Assembly (NCBI RefSeq): GCF_042186555.1
Contig: NC_133324.1
Location: 5,159,395-5,223,394 of the forward strand
DNA from: Aquarana catesbeiana
Taxonomy: Eukaryota; Chordata; Amphibia; Anura; Ranidae
Length of the DNA: 64,000 nt
Reading direction: 5' to 3'
The notes below the pieces were generated by a model. The model saw nothing but the letters and a program-made list of their open reading frames with translations. It did no database searches and was not told the origin of the DNA. Every line of letters begins with the position of its first letter. Position 1 is the first letter of the stretch. This document shows positions 30,833-40,900 of this stretch, one piece after another. A program made the position numbers and the translations under genes.

Positions 30833-32729
30833 GGGGGCGCCCCCGCTCACTCGAGTGGGGGGAAGACTGCGACAGTTCTCAGAGCTCTGGCAGGAGGACT
30901 TCCAGGACAGATGGGTAGTCTCCACGGTAACCTTAGGGTACAAGCTGGAGTTTCAGGAATTCCCTTCTCCTCGGTTCCTCAGATCAAATGTTCCCAGAGA
31001 CCCAGAGAAGAAGCAGTCGCTCCTTCTAGCGTTAGAGCGACTTTTGTCGCAGGAGGTCATTATGATAGTTCCCGCAAAGGACCAGGGATTGGGCTTCTAT
31101 TCCAACCTTTTTACGGTCCAAAAGCCAAATGGGGATGTCAGGCCCATTTTGGACTTAAGGGATCTGAACCGATTCCTAAGGATTCAATCCTTCCGCATGG
31201 AATCAATTCGAACAGTAGTTCCCACCCTGCAGGGAGGAGAATTTCTGGCATCAATAGACATCAGAGATGCATATCTGCATGTGCCCATTTTTCCTGCTCA
31301 TCAGAAGTTTCTGCGCTTCGAGGTAGGAGGGCGCCATTTCCAGTTTATGGCTCTGCCCTTTGGGATAGCCACTGCACCTCGAGTGTTCACAAAGATCTTG
31401 GCTCCTCCTCTGGCCAGATTAAGGGCTCAGGGTATAGCGGTCATAGCATACCTAGACGACCTGCTCTTGATAGACCGGTCGGTAGCCTCTTTGAATGGAA
31501 ACTTGAGGACCACGGTCAGGTATCTAGAACACCTGGGTTGGATCCTCAACTTAGAAAAGTCTTTCCTAAAACCAGTAAGAAGACTGGAGTATTTAGGTCT
31601 GATTATAGATACAAGCCAGGAGAAAATATTTCTACCCCAGGCAAAGATCACTGCTTTGAGAGAGCTGATTCTGACAGTAAGGACCAAGAAGGGTCCCTCA
31701 GTCCGCCTTTGTATGAGGCTACTAGGGAAGATGGTGTCTTCAATCGAAGCAGTTCCCTATGCTCAGTTTCACTCAAGAATGCTGCAACACAGTATTCTGT
31801 CGACCTGGAACAAGAAGGTTCAGGCATTAGACTTTCCGATGCATCTGTCGCATGCGGTGCGTCAGAGCCTCAATTGGTGGCTCATACCCGAAAACCTGCA
31901 GAAGGGGAAATCCTTTCTACCGGTTACCTGGACGGTGGTAACAACAGATGCCAGTCTGTCAGGTTGGGGAGCAGTTCTGGAACAGGCTGCGGTCCAGGGA
32001 GTATGGTCCAAGACAGAGAGGACCTTACCCATCAACATTCTGGAGATCCGGGCGATACATCTAGCTCTAAAAGCCTGGACTATCAGGCTACAGGGTTGTC
32101 CGGTCAGGATCCAGTCCGACAATGCCACAGCAGTGGCTTATGTCAATCATCAGGGAGGCACCCGGAGCCGAGCTGCTCAAAAAGAGGTGAACCAGATCTT
32201 AGTCTGGGCAGAGATGCATGTGCCATGCATATCGGCAGTTTTCATCCCGGGAATAGAGAATTGGCAGGCGGACTATCTAAGTCGCCAGCAGTTACTTCCA
32301 GGGGAATGGTCTCTGCATCCCGATGTCTTTTGGGCCATATGCCAAAGATGGGGGGTTCCAGATGTAGATCTCTTTGCATCCCGATTCAACAAAAAGATAG
32401 ACAGATTTGTGGCAAGGACAAAAGATCCTCTTGCATGCGGGACGGATGCGTTGGTGATTCCGTGGCATCGGTTCTCACTGATTTACGCATTCCCACCTAT
32501 TCTGCTACTACCACGACTCCTTCGCAGGATCAGGCAGGAAAGGAAGTCGGTACTTCTGGTGGCCCCCGCTTGGCCCAGAAGGACTTGGTATGCAGAAATA
32601 GTAAGGATGACGGTAGGTTCCCCGTGGACACTACCGGAACGCCCAGACCTGTTATCTCAAGGTCCAGTGTTCCATCCTGCCTTACAAACACTAAATTTGA
32701 CGGTTTGGCTATTGAGACCCACGTTCTGA
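30573..32729 (+). CDS. DIRS reverse transcriptase-RNase H
   Basis: Polymerase of the DIRS element. The frame opens at 30573 inside ORF1 without an obvious ATG, so the true start is uncertain; recognisable homology begins at LRQFSELWQEDFQDRWV (about 30865). RT blocks are FTVQKPNGDVRPILDLRDLN (about 31110-31170), ASIDIRDAYLHVPI (about 31250), FQFMALPFGIATAPRVFTK (about 31340-31395) and VIAYLDDLLLID (about 31440-31475; YLDD). RNase H follows with VTTDASLSGWGAVLEQ (about 31938), LEIRAIHLALKAW and IQSDNATAVAYVNHQGG (about 32110). The C-terminal region, with PDVDLFASRFNKK and LLVAPAWPRRTWY, is the usual DIRS extension. No stop or frameshift was seen. Confidence 0.93.
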   Translation: MVQGCLERTWITISRESLVGKALSYLSKRRVSVPLSNGLFPQRRGLQPPGSLDGRLHQGPETRVNPRDKRSPGERSLLGKTLRPLHEGAPPLTRVGGRLRQFSELWQEDFQDRWVVSTVTLGYKLEFQEFPSPRFLRSNVPRDPEKKQSLLLALERLLSQEVIMIVPAKDQGLGFYSNLFTVQKPNGDVRPILDLRDLNRFLRIQSFRMESIRTVVPTLQGGEFLASIDIRDAYLHVPIFPAHQKFLRFEVGGRHFQFMALPFGIATAPRVFTKILAPPLARLRAQGIAVIAYLDDLLLIDRSVASLNGNLRTTVRYLEHLGWILNLEKSFLKPVRRLEYLGLIIDTSQEKIFLPQAKITALRELILTVRTKKGPSVRLCMRLLGKMVSSIEAVPYAQFHSRMLQHSILSTWNKKVQALDFPMHLSHAVRQSLNWWLIPENLQKGKSFLPVTWTVVTTDASLSGWGAVLEQAAVQGVWSKTERTLPINILEIRAIHLALKAWTIRLQGCPVRIQSDNATAVAYVNHQGGTRSRAAQKEVNQILVWAEMHVPCISAVFIPGIENWQADYLSRQQLLPGEWSLHPDVFWAICQRWGVPDVDLFASRFNKKIDRFVARTKDPLACGTDALVIPWHRFSLIYAFPPILLLPRLLRRIRQERKSVLLVAPAWPRRTWYAEIVRMTVGSPWTLPERPDLLSQGPVFHPALQTLNLTVWLLRPTF

Positions 32730-33754
32730 AGAGTCGTGGGCTCTCAGGTCCTGTCATATCTACCTTGATTAATGCAAGGAAGCCAGCTTCCAGGATGATT
32801 TATCATAGAGTCTGGAAAGCTTATATAACCTGGTGTGAATCCAGAGGTTGGCATCCCAGGAAATATGTCATAGGTAGAATCCTTGATTTTCTACAGATGG
32901 GATTAGAGATGAAGCTGGCCTTGAGTACCATCAAGGGCCAGGTCTCTGCTTTATCAGTATTATTTCAGCGGCCACTTGCTTCGCATTCTTTGGTCCGAAA
33001 CTTTATGCAGGGGGTGATGCGTCTTAATCCTCCGGTTAAAGCGCCCCTAAACCCCTGGGACTTGAATTTGGTCCTGGCTGTGTTACAGAAACGGCCTTTT
33101 GAACCAATAAGTCAGATTCCTTTGGTCTTGTTGACAAGGAAATTAATTTTTCTGGTGGCCATCTCTTCTGCTAGAAGAGTATCAGAATTAGCAGCTCTTT
33201 CCTGTAAGGAGCCTTATTTGATTATACACAAGGATAGAGTGGTACTACGCCCTCATCCTAGTTTTTTACCGAAGGTGGTTTCTGATTTTCATTTAAACCA
33301 AGACATTGTTCTACCTTCCTTTTTTCCAGATCCCTGTTCTCCGGAAGAGAGATCTCTACATTCGTTGGATGTAGTAAGAGCAGTTAAGACCTATCTAGGG
33401 GCAACTACTCAGATCCGCAAGACGGATGTTTTGTTTGTGCTGCCAGAGGGTCCCAATAGAGGACAGGCAGCGTCAAAAGCTACCATTTCTAAATGGATTC
33501 GACAGTTGATCATTCAAGCTTACGGTTTGAAACAGAAGATTCCTCCGTTTCAGATCAGGGCACATTCCACAAGGGCTATTGGTGCTTCTTGGGCAGTGCA
33601 TCACCGGGCCTCTATGGCTCAAATCTGCAAGGCCGCAACCTGGTCTTCAGTTCATACATTCACCAGATTCTATCAGGTGGATGTGAGAAGGCATGAGGAT
33701 ATCGCCTTTGGGCGTAGTGTGCTGCAGGCAACAGTACAGGGTCCTCAGGTCTGA
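32681..33754 (+). CDS. DIRS tyrosine recombinase
   Basis: It integrates the circular DNA copy by strand exchange, in place of a DDE integrase. The shown start is where homology begins (LTNTKFDGLAIETHVLKSRG); the first ATG inside it is at 32795. The N-terminal core-binding part contains ASRMIYHRVWKAYITWC and ALSTIKGQVSALSVLF. Catalytic residues are Arg in SSARRVSELAALS (about 33165-33200), the H-x-x-R box in IRAHSTRAIGASW (about 33555-33590) and the nucleophile Tyr in FTRFYQVDVRRHEDI (Tyr codon near 33671). It overlaps the RT frame by about 50 bp. The same frame stays open upstream to 30911, across the entire RT-RNase H region. Intact. Confidence 0.93.
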   Translation, partial: LTNTKFDGLAIETHVLKSRGLSGPVISTLINARKPASRMIYHRVWKAYITWCESRGWHPRKYVIGRILDFLQMGLEMKLALSTIKGQVSALSVLFQRPLASHSLVRNFMQGVMRLNPPVKAPLNPWDLNLVLAVLQKRPFEPISQIPLVLLTRKLIFLVAISSARRVSELAALSCKEPYLIIHKDRVVLRPHPSFLPKVVSDFHLNQDIVLPSFFPDPCSPEERSLHSLDVVRAVKTYLGATTQIRKTDVLFVLPEGPNRGQAASKATISKWIRQLIIQAYGLKQKIPPFQIRAHSTRAIGASWAVHHRASMAQICKAATWSSVHTFTRFYQVDVRRHEDIAFGRSVLQATVQGPQV

Positions 33755-33809
33755 TTGCACCCTACTTGGTCGTGGTTCCCCCCCCTCAGGTAGCATTGCT
33801 CTGGGACAT

Positions 33810-33926
33810 CCCATCAGTAATTACTGTGGCTCTGTGTCCCGTGATGTTCGAGAAAGAAAATAGGATTTTTTAAAACAGCTTACCTGTAAAATCCTTTTCT
33901 TTCGAAGGACATCACGGGACACAGAG
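33810..33926. repeat. DIRS internal complementary region
   Basis: The first half (33810-33858) is the reverse complement of the extreme left end (28251-28300). The second half (about 33857-33926) is the reverse complement of the extreme right end (34083-34150). The halves meet at GAGAAAGAAAATAGGATTTT, which spans the circle junction. This is the DIRS structure thought to template completion of both ends and circle closure. Confidence 0.93.
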
Positions 33927-33965
33927 GTCCCACCCCTCTTCTAATACACTATATTGCTTGGCTAC

Positions 33966-34150
33966 AAAACTGAGGTATCCCTGCAAGGGGGAGGGATTAT
34001 ATAGGGGGTTGAACTTCCTGATAGGGTGTGCCAGTGTCCAATCACCAGTGATACCTATATAACCCATCAGTAATTACTGTGGCTCTGTGTCCCGTGATGT
34101 CCTTCGAAAGAAAAGGATTTTACAGGTAAGCTGTTTTAAAAAATCCTATT
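33966..34150 (-). repeat. DIRS right inverted terminal repeat and terminal extension
   Basis: The inverse of the left terminal repeat from AAAACTGAGG to GATGTCC, then a unique end CTTCGAAAGAAAAGGATTTT through TCCTATT. Penelope sequence resumes with ATTTTCTGCATGAG at 34151. Confidence 0.92.
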
Positions 34151-35344
34151 ATTTTCTGCATGAGTTTCTTAGGTATGCCATAATGATGTTTGTATATATC
34201 ATTTTTCCTTTTTTTTTTTTTTTTTTTTTTTTTTATATATGGAATGGTTCCTCTATGTTTTGACCCCTCCTCTATCCTGATTCGCCCTTTACTAGCCTGC
34301 ACGGACACGTAAGCATTTGTTAGAATGTTGGTCTTCAATCAATGGCCTCGTCTCCAAATGCCTCCTCTGGCCCCCTGCGTTATGCCTCGCATTGCCAAAT
34401 AGACATTATTATTCTTTATTCTGGCTTACGTATGTCTGCAGTATTAGCATCTATTCCTCTAAGCCACGCCAGCCCCCCTCCCATCAGGTGAGGGCAAAAC
34501 CACTTTAAAAATGACGACCGACAGCTGTGTCTCTTTACAGCGCACAACGCCGTTCAAGTCAATGCGGGCGCATGCGCAATAGGGTCTCATGTACGTCCGC
34601 GGAGCGGCGGTGACGTCAGACGCCAGCCGCTCCGGAGTGCAATATTTAAACAGTGAGATTGTCTCTATCTCGCTGTCATTCCTCTGCCGGACACCATTGA
34701 AGGAAGAGGGAAGGATCTCTCCCCCTCACTTTATTGAAACCCCAAGAAATTACTGCAAGGTAGGCTGCTTTATTATGAATGCTAACTCCTACTGTTCTAC
34801 CTATCAGAATCTCCCCCACTTTAGGGTGCCTGGGATCTATTTAAATTGAGAGTAAATTTTATTACTGGGCTATTTAGATGGCTGACAGACTCAAATGAAG
34901 GCTGATTCTCATCCCTTCCCTTTTTAGATTGTCCCGACCTCTCCTTATCTTTGTGGTTACCTTTTTACATCCTACGGTTGGTGCTCATGTCCTACTAAAC
35001 ACCCTGGATGTCCTACGCAAAGCAAAATTGATTCTATCCTTAAAATATATTCAGGTAAAAGTCCTAATAATAGTGATTTCTGTTGAATATAATTAATCAA
35101 TTCTCTTTTTGAATAAATTTAAACATTTATTATTATTTTTCCAATTATATTGTGTCCTATATATATTTTTTTCAGTTGGCACATAAAAAACAATAATTGT
35201 GACTTTAGAAATATTGCCTCTGCAAGCAATCTGGTGATTCGGGAACTCTAACAAAAAGAGGTCAACATAGGGATTAATTTCTTCATTACCTGATGAACTT
35301 TCAGGTTCACTTTATAAATATTGTGTCTTGGTAAGGTTATAGTC

Positions 35345-35355
<11 letters not shown>

Positions 35356-35425
<70 letters not shown>
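35356..35425. repeat. (AT)n microsatellite in the plus Penelope copy
   Basis: A TA run with one ATACAT interruption, followed by a T-run. Mirror of 24037-24107 with similar length. Confidence 0.95.
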
Positions 35426-35432
<7 letters not shown>

Positions 35433-35604
35433 TTTTATGCAAATTAATATAAATAATGACCTCTATAAACTTAAATGCCATATTTTACTAAATTGAAATA
35501 TTGATTTGTAAGATTTATTCCTATTATAAATATCCGCTTATATGTTCATTTTGTACTGATTCTTTCTCTCTTTATATTAATTTCAGTTTTTTTTAAAAAA
35601 GTAA

Positions 35605-35664
35605 TACCACACGATCTCCCGAAGAAGCTCCACTGAGCGAAACATGTCGAGACTATATGTGGTA
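35605..35664 (+). ncRNA. Hammerhead-ribozyme-like motif of the plus Penelope copy
   Basis: The outer stem I pairs TACCAC (35605-35610) with GTGGTA (35659-35664), and an inner part pairs CTC with GAG. The core box reads CCGAAGA where a consensus hammerhead has CTGANGA. Stem II is GCTC-CACT-GAGC, then GAAA, a minimal stem III (C-AT-G) and the GTC cleavage triplet. Hammerheads are an established feature of Penelope-like elements. The changed core box suggests weak or no activity. Confidence 0.55.
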
Positions 35665-36180
35665 TTTGTATCATAAACTGTTATTTGCACTTTATGAAAA
35701 AATTATTTAAAAAATGTTGTACTATGTATTGCCTAGTGATATTACAATTTAATCTAAATTGTAATAAAAATTCTTTTTTATTTCCTACACAATTGATTGC
35801 TATAATTTTTGTTATTGACACCTTTAAAATCCCTAGGCTTTACGCCTACAGTCCCTTTTCTTTATTTCTACTATATATGGGATGTGGTGTCTTATTTGGT
35901 GGTCTTTCTTGTTTTCCTCTTTCACCATAATCCACACCCACCTGATCAGCACCAACCTGATCATCACCTACCTGACCCACACCCACCTGATCATCACCTA
36001 CCTGATCATCACCTCCCTGATCCAGACCTGCCTGATACACACCCACCTGATCATCACCTACCTGAAACACACCCTCCTGATCATCACCTATCTGATCCAC
36101 ACCCACCTGATCATCACCTCTCTGATCATCACCTACCTGATCATCATCTACCTGATCATCACCTACCTGATCATCACCCA

Positions 36181-36600
36181 CCTGATCAACACCCACCTGA
36201 TCAACACCCACCTGATCAACACCCACCTGATAAACACCTACCTGATCATCATCTACCTGATCATCACCTACCTGATCATCACCCACCTGATCATCACCCA
36301 CCTGATCATCACCCACCTGATCAACACCCACCTGATCAACACCCACCTGATAAACACCTACCTGATCATCACCTACCTGATCATCACCTACCTGATCATC
36401 ACCCACCTGATCATCACCCACCTGATCAACACCCACCTGATCAACACCCACCTGATAAACACCTACCTGATCATCACCTACCTGATCATCACCTACCTGA
36501 TCATCACCCACCTGATCATCACCCACCTGATCATCACCCACCTGATCAACACCCACCTGATCAACACCCACCTGATAAACACCTACCTGATCATCACCTA
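36181..36600. repeat. Local higher-order repeat, 105-120 bp
   Basis: The marker variant CTGATAAACACCTAC recurs at about 36229, 36349, 36454 and 36574 (spacing 120, 105, 120). The intervening order of CATCAC and CAACAC units is nearly constant, so blocks of 7-8 units duplicated together. Confidence 0.85.
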
Positions 36601-37949
36601 CCTGATCATCACCTACCTGATCCACAACTACCTGATCCACACCTACCTGATCATCACCTACCTGATCCACAACTACCTGATCCACAACTACGTGATCATC
36701 ACCTACCTGATCCACTCCCACCTGATCCACTCCCACCTGATCACCTATGTGATCCATACCCAACTGATCATCACCTACCTGATCCAAACCTACCTGATCC
36801 AAACCCACCTGATCCACACCTACCTGATCTTCTCCTACCTGATCCACACCTACCTGATCCATATCCACCTGATCCACACCCACCTGATCCATACCTACCT
36901 GTTCATCACCTACCTTATCATCACCTACCTGATCCACACCTACCTGATCATCGCCTACCTTATCCACACCCAACTGATCCACACATACATTATCAACTCC
37001 CACCTGATCATCACCTACCTGATCCACACCCACCTGATCCACACCTACCTGATCCATACCTACCTGATCCACATCCACCTGATTCACACCCACCTAATCC
37101 ACACCTACCTGATCTACACCTACCTGATCCACATCCACCTGATGCACACCTACCTGATCTACACCTACCTGATCAACACCTACCTGATCCATACCCACCT
37201 GATTCATACCCACCTGATCCACACCCACCTGATCCACACCTACCTGATCCACACCCACCTGATCACCTACCTGATCCACACCCAACTCATCCACACCCAC
37301 CTAATCTACACCCACCCAATCCACACCTACCTGATCAACACCTACCTCATCCACACCCACCTCATCCACACCCACCTCATCCATACCTACCTGATCATCA
37401 CCTACCTGATCCACACCCACCTGATCCACACCTACCTGATCCATACGTACCTGATCCACACCTACGTGATCCACACCTATTTGATCCACACCTTGCTTAT
37501 CCACACCCACCTGATCCACACCTACCTGATCCACACCTACCTGATCCACACCTACCTGATCATCACCTACCTGATCATCACCTACCTGATCCACACCCAT
37601 CTCATCCACTCCCACCTCATCCATACCTACCTGATCCACACCTACCTGAGCCAAACCTACCTGATCATCACCTACCTGATCATCACCTACCTGATCATCA
37701 CCTACCTGATCCACACCTACCTAATCCACACCCACCTGATCCACACCTACCTGATCATCACCTACCTGATCCACACCCAACTGATCATCACCTACCCGAT
37801 CCACACCCACCTAATCCACACCTACCTGATCATCACCTACCTGTTCAACACCCACCTGACCAACATCTACCTGAACAAACCCTACCTGATCAACACCTAC
37901 CTGATTCACACCCACCTGATCCACACCTACCTGAGTCCACACCCACCTG

Positions 37950-40900
37950 ATCAACACCTACCTGAATCTACACCTAACTGATCATCACCTACCTGATCCA
38001 CACCTTCCTGATCTATACCCACCTGATCCACACCCACCTGATGCACACCTACCTGATGCACACCTACCTGATGCACACCTACCTGATCCACACCTACCCG
38101 ATCCACACCCACCTGATCCAAACCTACCTGATCCACACCCATATGATCCAAACCTACCTGATCATCACCTACCTGATCCACACCCACCTGATCCAAAAAT
38201 ACCTGATCCACACCCACCTGATCCACACCTACCTGATCCATACCTACCTGATCTTCTCCTACCTGATCCACACCTACCTGATCCACACCCACCCGATCCA
38301 TACCTACACTATCCATACCTACCTGATCCACACCTACCTGATCCACACCTACCTGATCCACACCCACCTGATCCACACCCACCTGATCCACACCTACCTG
38401 ATCATCACCTACCTGATCATCACCTACCTGATCCACACTCACCTGATTCACACCTTCCTGATCCATACCTACCTGATCCACACCCACCTGATCATCACCT
38501 ACCTGATCATCACCTACCTGATCATCACCTACCTGATCATTACCTACCTGATCAACACCTACCCGATCATTACCTACCTTATTCACACCTACCTGATCAA
38601 CTCCCACCTGATCATCGCCTACCTGATCCACACCCATCTGATCATCACCTACCTGTTCCACACCCAACTCATCCACACCCACCTAATCCACACCTACCTT
38701 ATTATAACCTACCTGATCCACACCCACCTGATCCATACTTACCTGATCCATACCTACCTGATCCACACCCACCTGATCCACACCTACCTGATCATCACCT
38801 ACCTGATCCACACCTACCTGATGATCACCCACCTATCCCACATCTACGTGAACAAACCCTACCTGATCCACACCTACCTGATCCACACCTACCTGATCCA
38901 TACCTACCTGATCCACATCCACCTGATTCACACCTACCTAATCCACACCTACCTGAATCTACACCTACCTGAATCTACACCTACCTGATCCACACCTACA
39001 TGATCTACACCCACCTGATCCACATCCACCTGATGCACACCTACCTGATCTACACCTACCTGATCCATACACACCTGATTCATACCCACCTGATCCATAG
39101 CTACCTGATCCACACCTACCTGATCCACACCCACCTGATCACCCACCTGATCCACACCCAACTCATCCACACCCACCTAATCTACACCCACCCAATCCAC
39201 ACCTACCTGATCCATATCTACCTGATCCACACCCACCTGATCCACACCTACCTGATCCACACCCACCTGATCCACACCCACCTGATCCACACCCACCTGA
39301 TCCACACCTACCTGATCCATACCCACCTGATCCACACCCACCTGATCCAAACCTACCTGATCCACACCTACCTGATCAACACCCACCTCATCCACACCTA
39401 CCTGATCACCACCTACCTGATCCACACCTACCTCATAATCACCTATCTGATCCACACCTACCTGATCATCACCTACCTGATCCACACCTACCTGATTCAA
39501 ACCCACCTGATCCACACCTACCTGATCATCACCTAACTGATCCACACCTACCTGATCATCACCTACCTGATCCACACCTACCTGATAATCACCTACCTGA
39601 TCCACACCCAACTGATCCACACCTACCTGATCCACTCCCACCTGATAATCACCTACCTGATCCACACTCACCTGATCATCACCTACCTGATCCACACCCA
39701 CCTGATCATCACCTACCTGATCCACACCCAACTCATCCACACCCACCTAATCAACACCTACCTGATCATAACCTACCTGATCCACACTCACCTGATCCAC
39801 ATCTACCTGATTCATACCTACCTGATCCACACCCACCTGATCCACACCTTCCTGATCCATACCTACCTGATCTGCTCCTACCTGATCCACACCTACCTGA
39901 TCCAACACCCACCTGATCCACATCTACCCAAACAAACCTTACCTGATCCACACCTACCTGATCCACACCCACCTGATCCACACCTACCTGATCCATACCT
40001 ACCTGATCCACATCCACCTGATTCACACCCACCTGATCTACACCCACCTGATCCACACCTACCTGATTCACATCCACCTGATCCACACCTACCTGATCCA
40101 TACCTACCTGATCATCACCTACCTGATCCACACCTACCTGAATCTACACCCACCTGATCCACATCCACCTGATGCACACCTACCTGATCCACACCTACCT
40201 GATCCACAATGACCTGATCCACACCCACCTGATCCATACCTACCTGATCCACACCCACCTGATCATCACCTACCTGATCCACACCTACCTGATCATCACC
40301 TACCCAATCCATACCTACCTGATCCACACCTATCTGATCATCACCTACCAGATCCATACCTACCTGATTTACACCTATGTGATCTCATCACCTACCTGAT
40401 CCACACCCACCTGATCATCGCCTACCTGATCCACACCCACCAGATCAACACCCACTTGATCATCACCTACCTGATCATCACCTACCTGATCCATACCCAC
40501 CTGATCAAAACCCACCTGATACACACCGACCTGATCATCACTACCTGATCCACACCTACCTGAGCCACACCTATCCGATCCACACCCACCTCATCCACGC
40601 CTTCCTGATCCACATCTACCTGATCCACACCCACCTGATCTACACCTACCTGATCAAAACCTACCTGATCCACACCTACCTGATCATCACATACCTGATC
40701 CACACCCAACTGATGCACACCTACCTGATCAGCTCCCACCTGATCATCACCTACCTGATCCACACCCACCTGATCATCACCTACCTGATCCACACCCACT
40801 TGATCATCACCTACCTGATCCACACCCAACTCATCCACACCCACCTGATCCACACCTACCTGATCTACACCCACCTGATCCACATCCACCTGATGCACAC

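Larger units (their letters stand above)
28251..34150 (+). mobile_element. DIRS-type tyrosine-recombinase retrotransposon, apparently complete
   Basis: A 5.9-kb element inserted in the Penelope 3' region. The minus Penelope copy has the unfilled sequence ...TTAACTACATATTTTCTGC, and here the two halves are separated with no duplication beyond one ambiguous T, as expected for recombinase-mediated insertion. It has inverted terminal repeats, an internal complementary region near the right end, a ~1.1-kb leader (28400-29494) with C and G homopolymers, and three long frames: Gag-like, RT-RNase H and tyrosine recombinase. No Dam-like methyltransferase domain, present in some DIRS elements, was seen. 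All three frames are open. Confidence 0.95.
23649..35927. mobile_element. Composite head-to-head Penelope-like insertion
   Basis: The direct repeat TAATCCACACCCAC lies at 23635-23648 and 35928-35941, so the 12.3-kb block entered the 15-bp array as one unit. TAATCC differs from the array norm TGATCC, making coincidence less likely. Inside are two Penelope-like copies in opposite orientation, joined at 26348/26349. The right one is interrupted by a DIRS element. Without DIRS the original insertion was about 6.4 kb. Confidence 0.85.
34151..35927 (+). mobile_element. Penelope-like element, 3' part of the plus copy
   Basis: Continuation of the plus copy after the DIRS insertion. It is non-coding, nearly identical to the inverse of 23649-25310, and includes a T-run (34207-34234), the AT microsatellite and the hammerhead-like motif. 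It extends about 110 bp beyond the 3' end of the minus copy (GTTATTGACACCTTT onward, 35813-35927). A promoter or processing role is not shown. Confidence 0.88.

Noticed and set aside
32681..33754. Phage or bacterial integrase by transfer
   Set aside because: The recombinase sits downstream of RT-RNase H, between DIRS-type terminal repeats and next to an internal complementary region, so it belongs to the retrotransposon.
35809..37981. Open frames of about 700 codons (PDPHL-type and LIHTY-type) in the 15-bp array as repetitive proteins
   Set aside because: Two + frames and the minus strand are all open over the same bases because the unit is 15 bp without stops in those frames. There is no domain, no distinct codon pattern and no start context. 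The third + frame has TGA in every unit.
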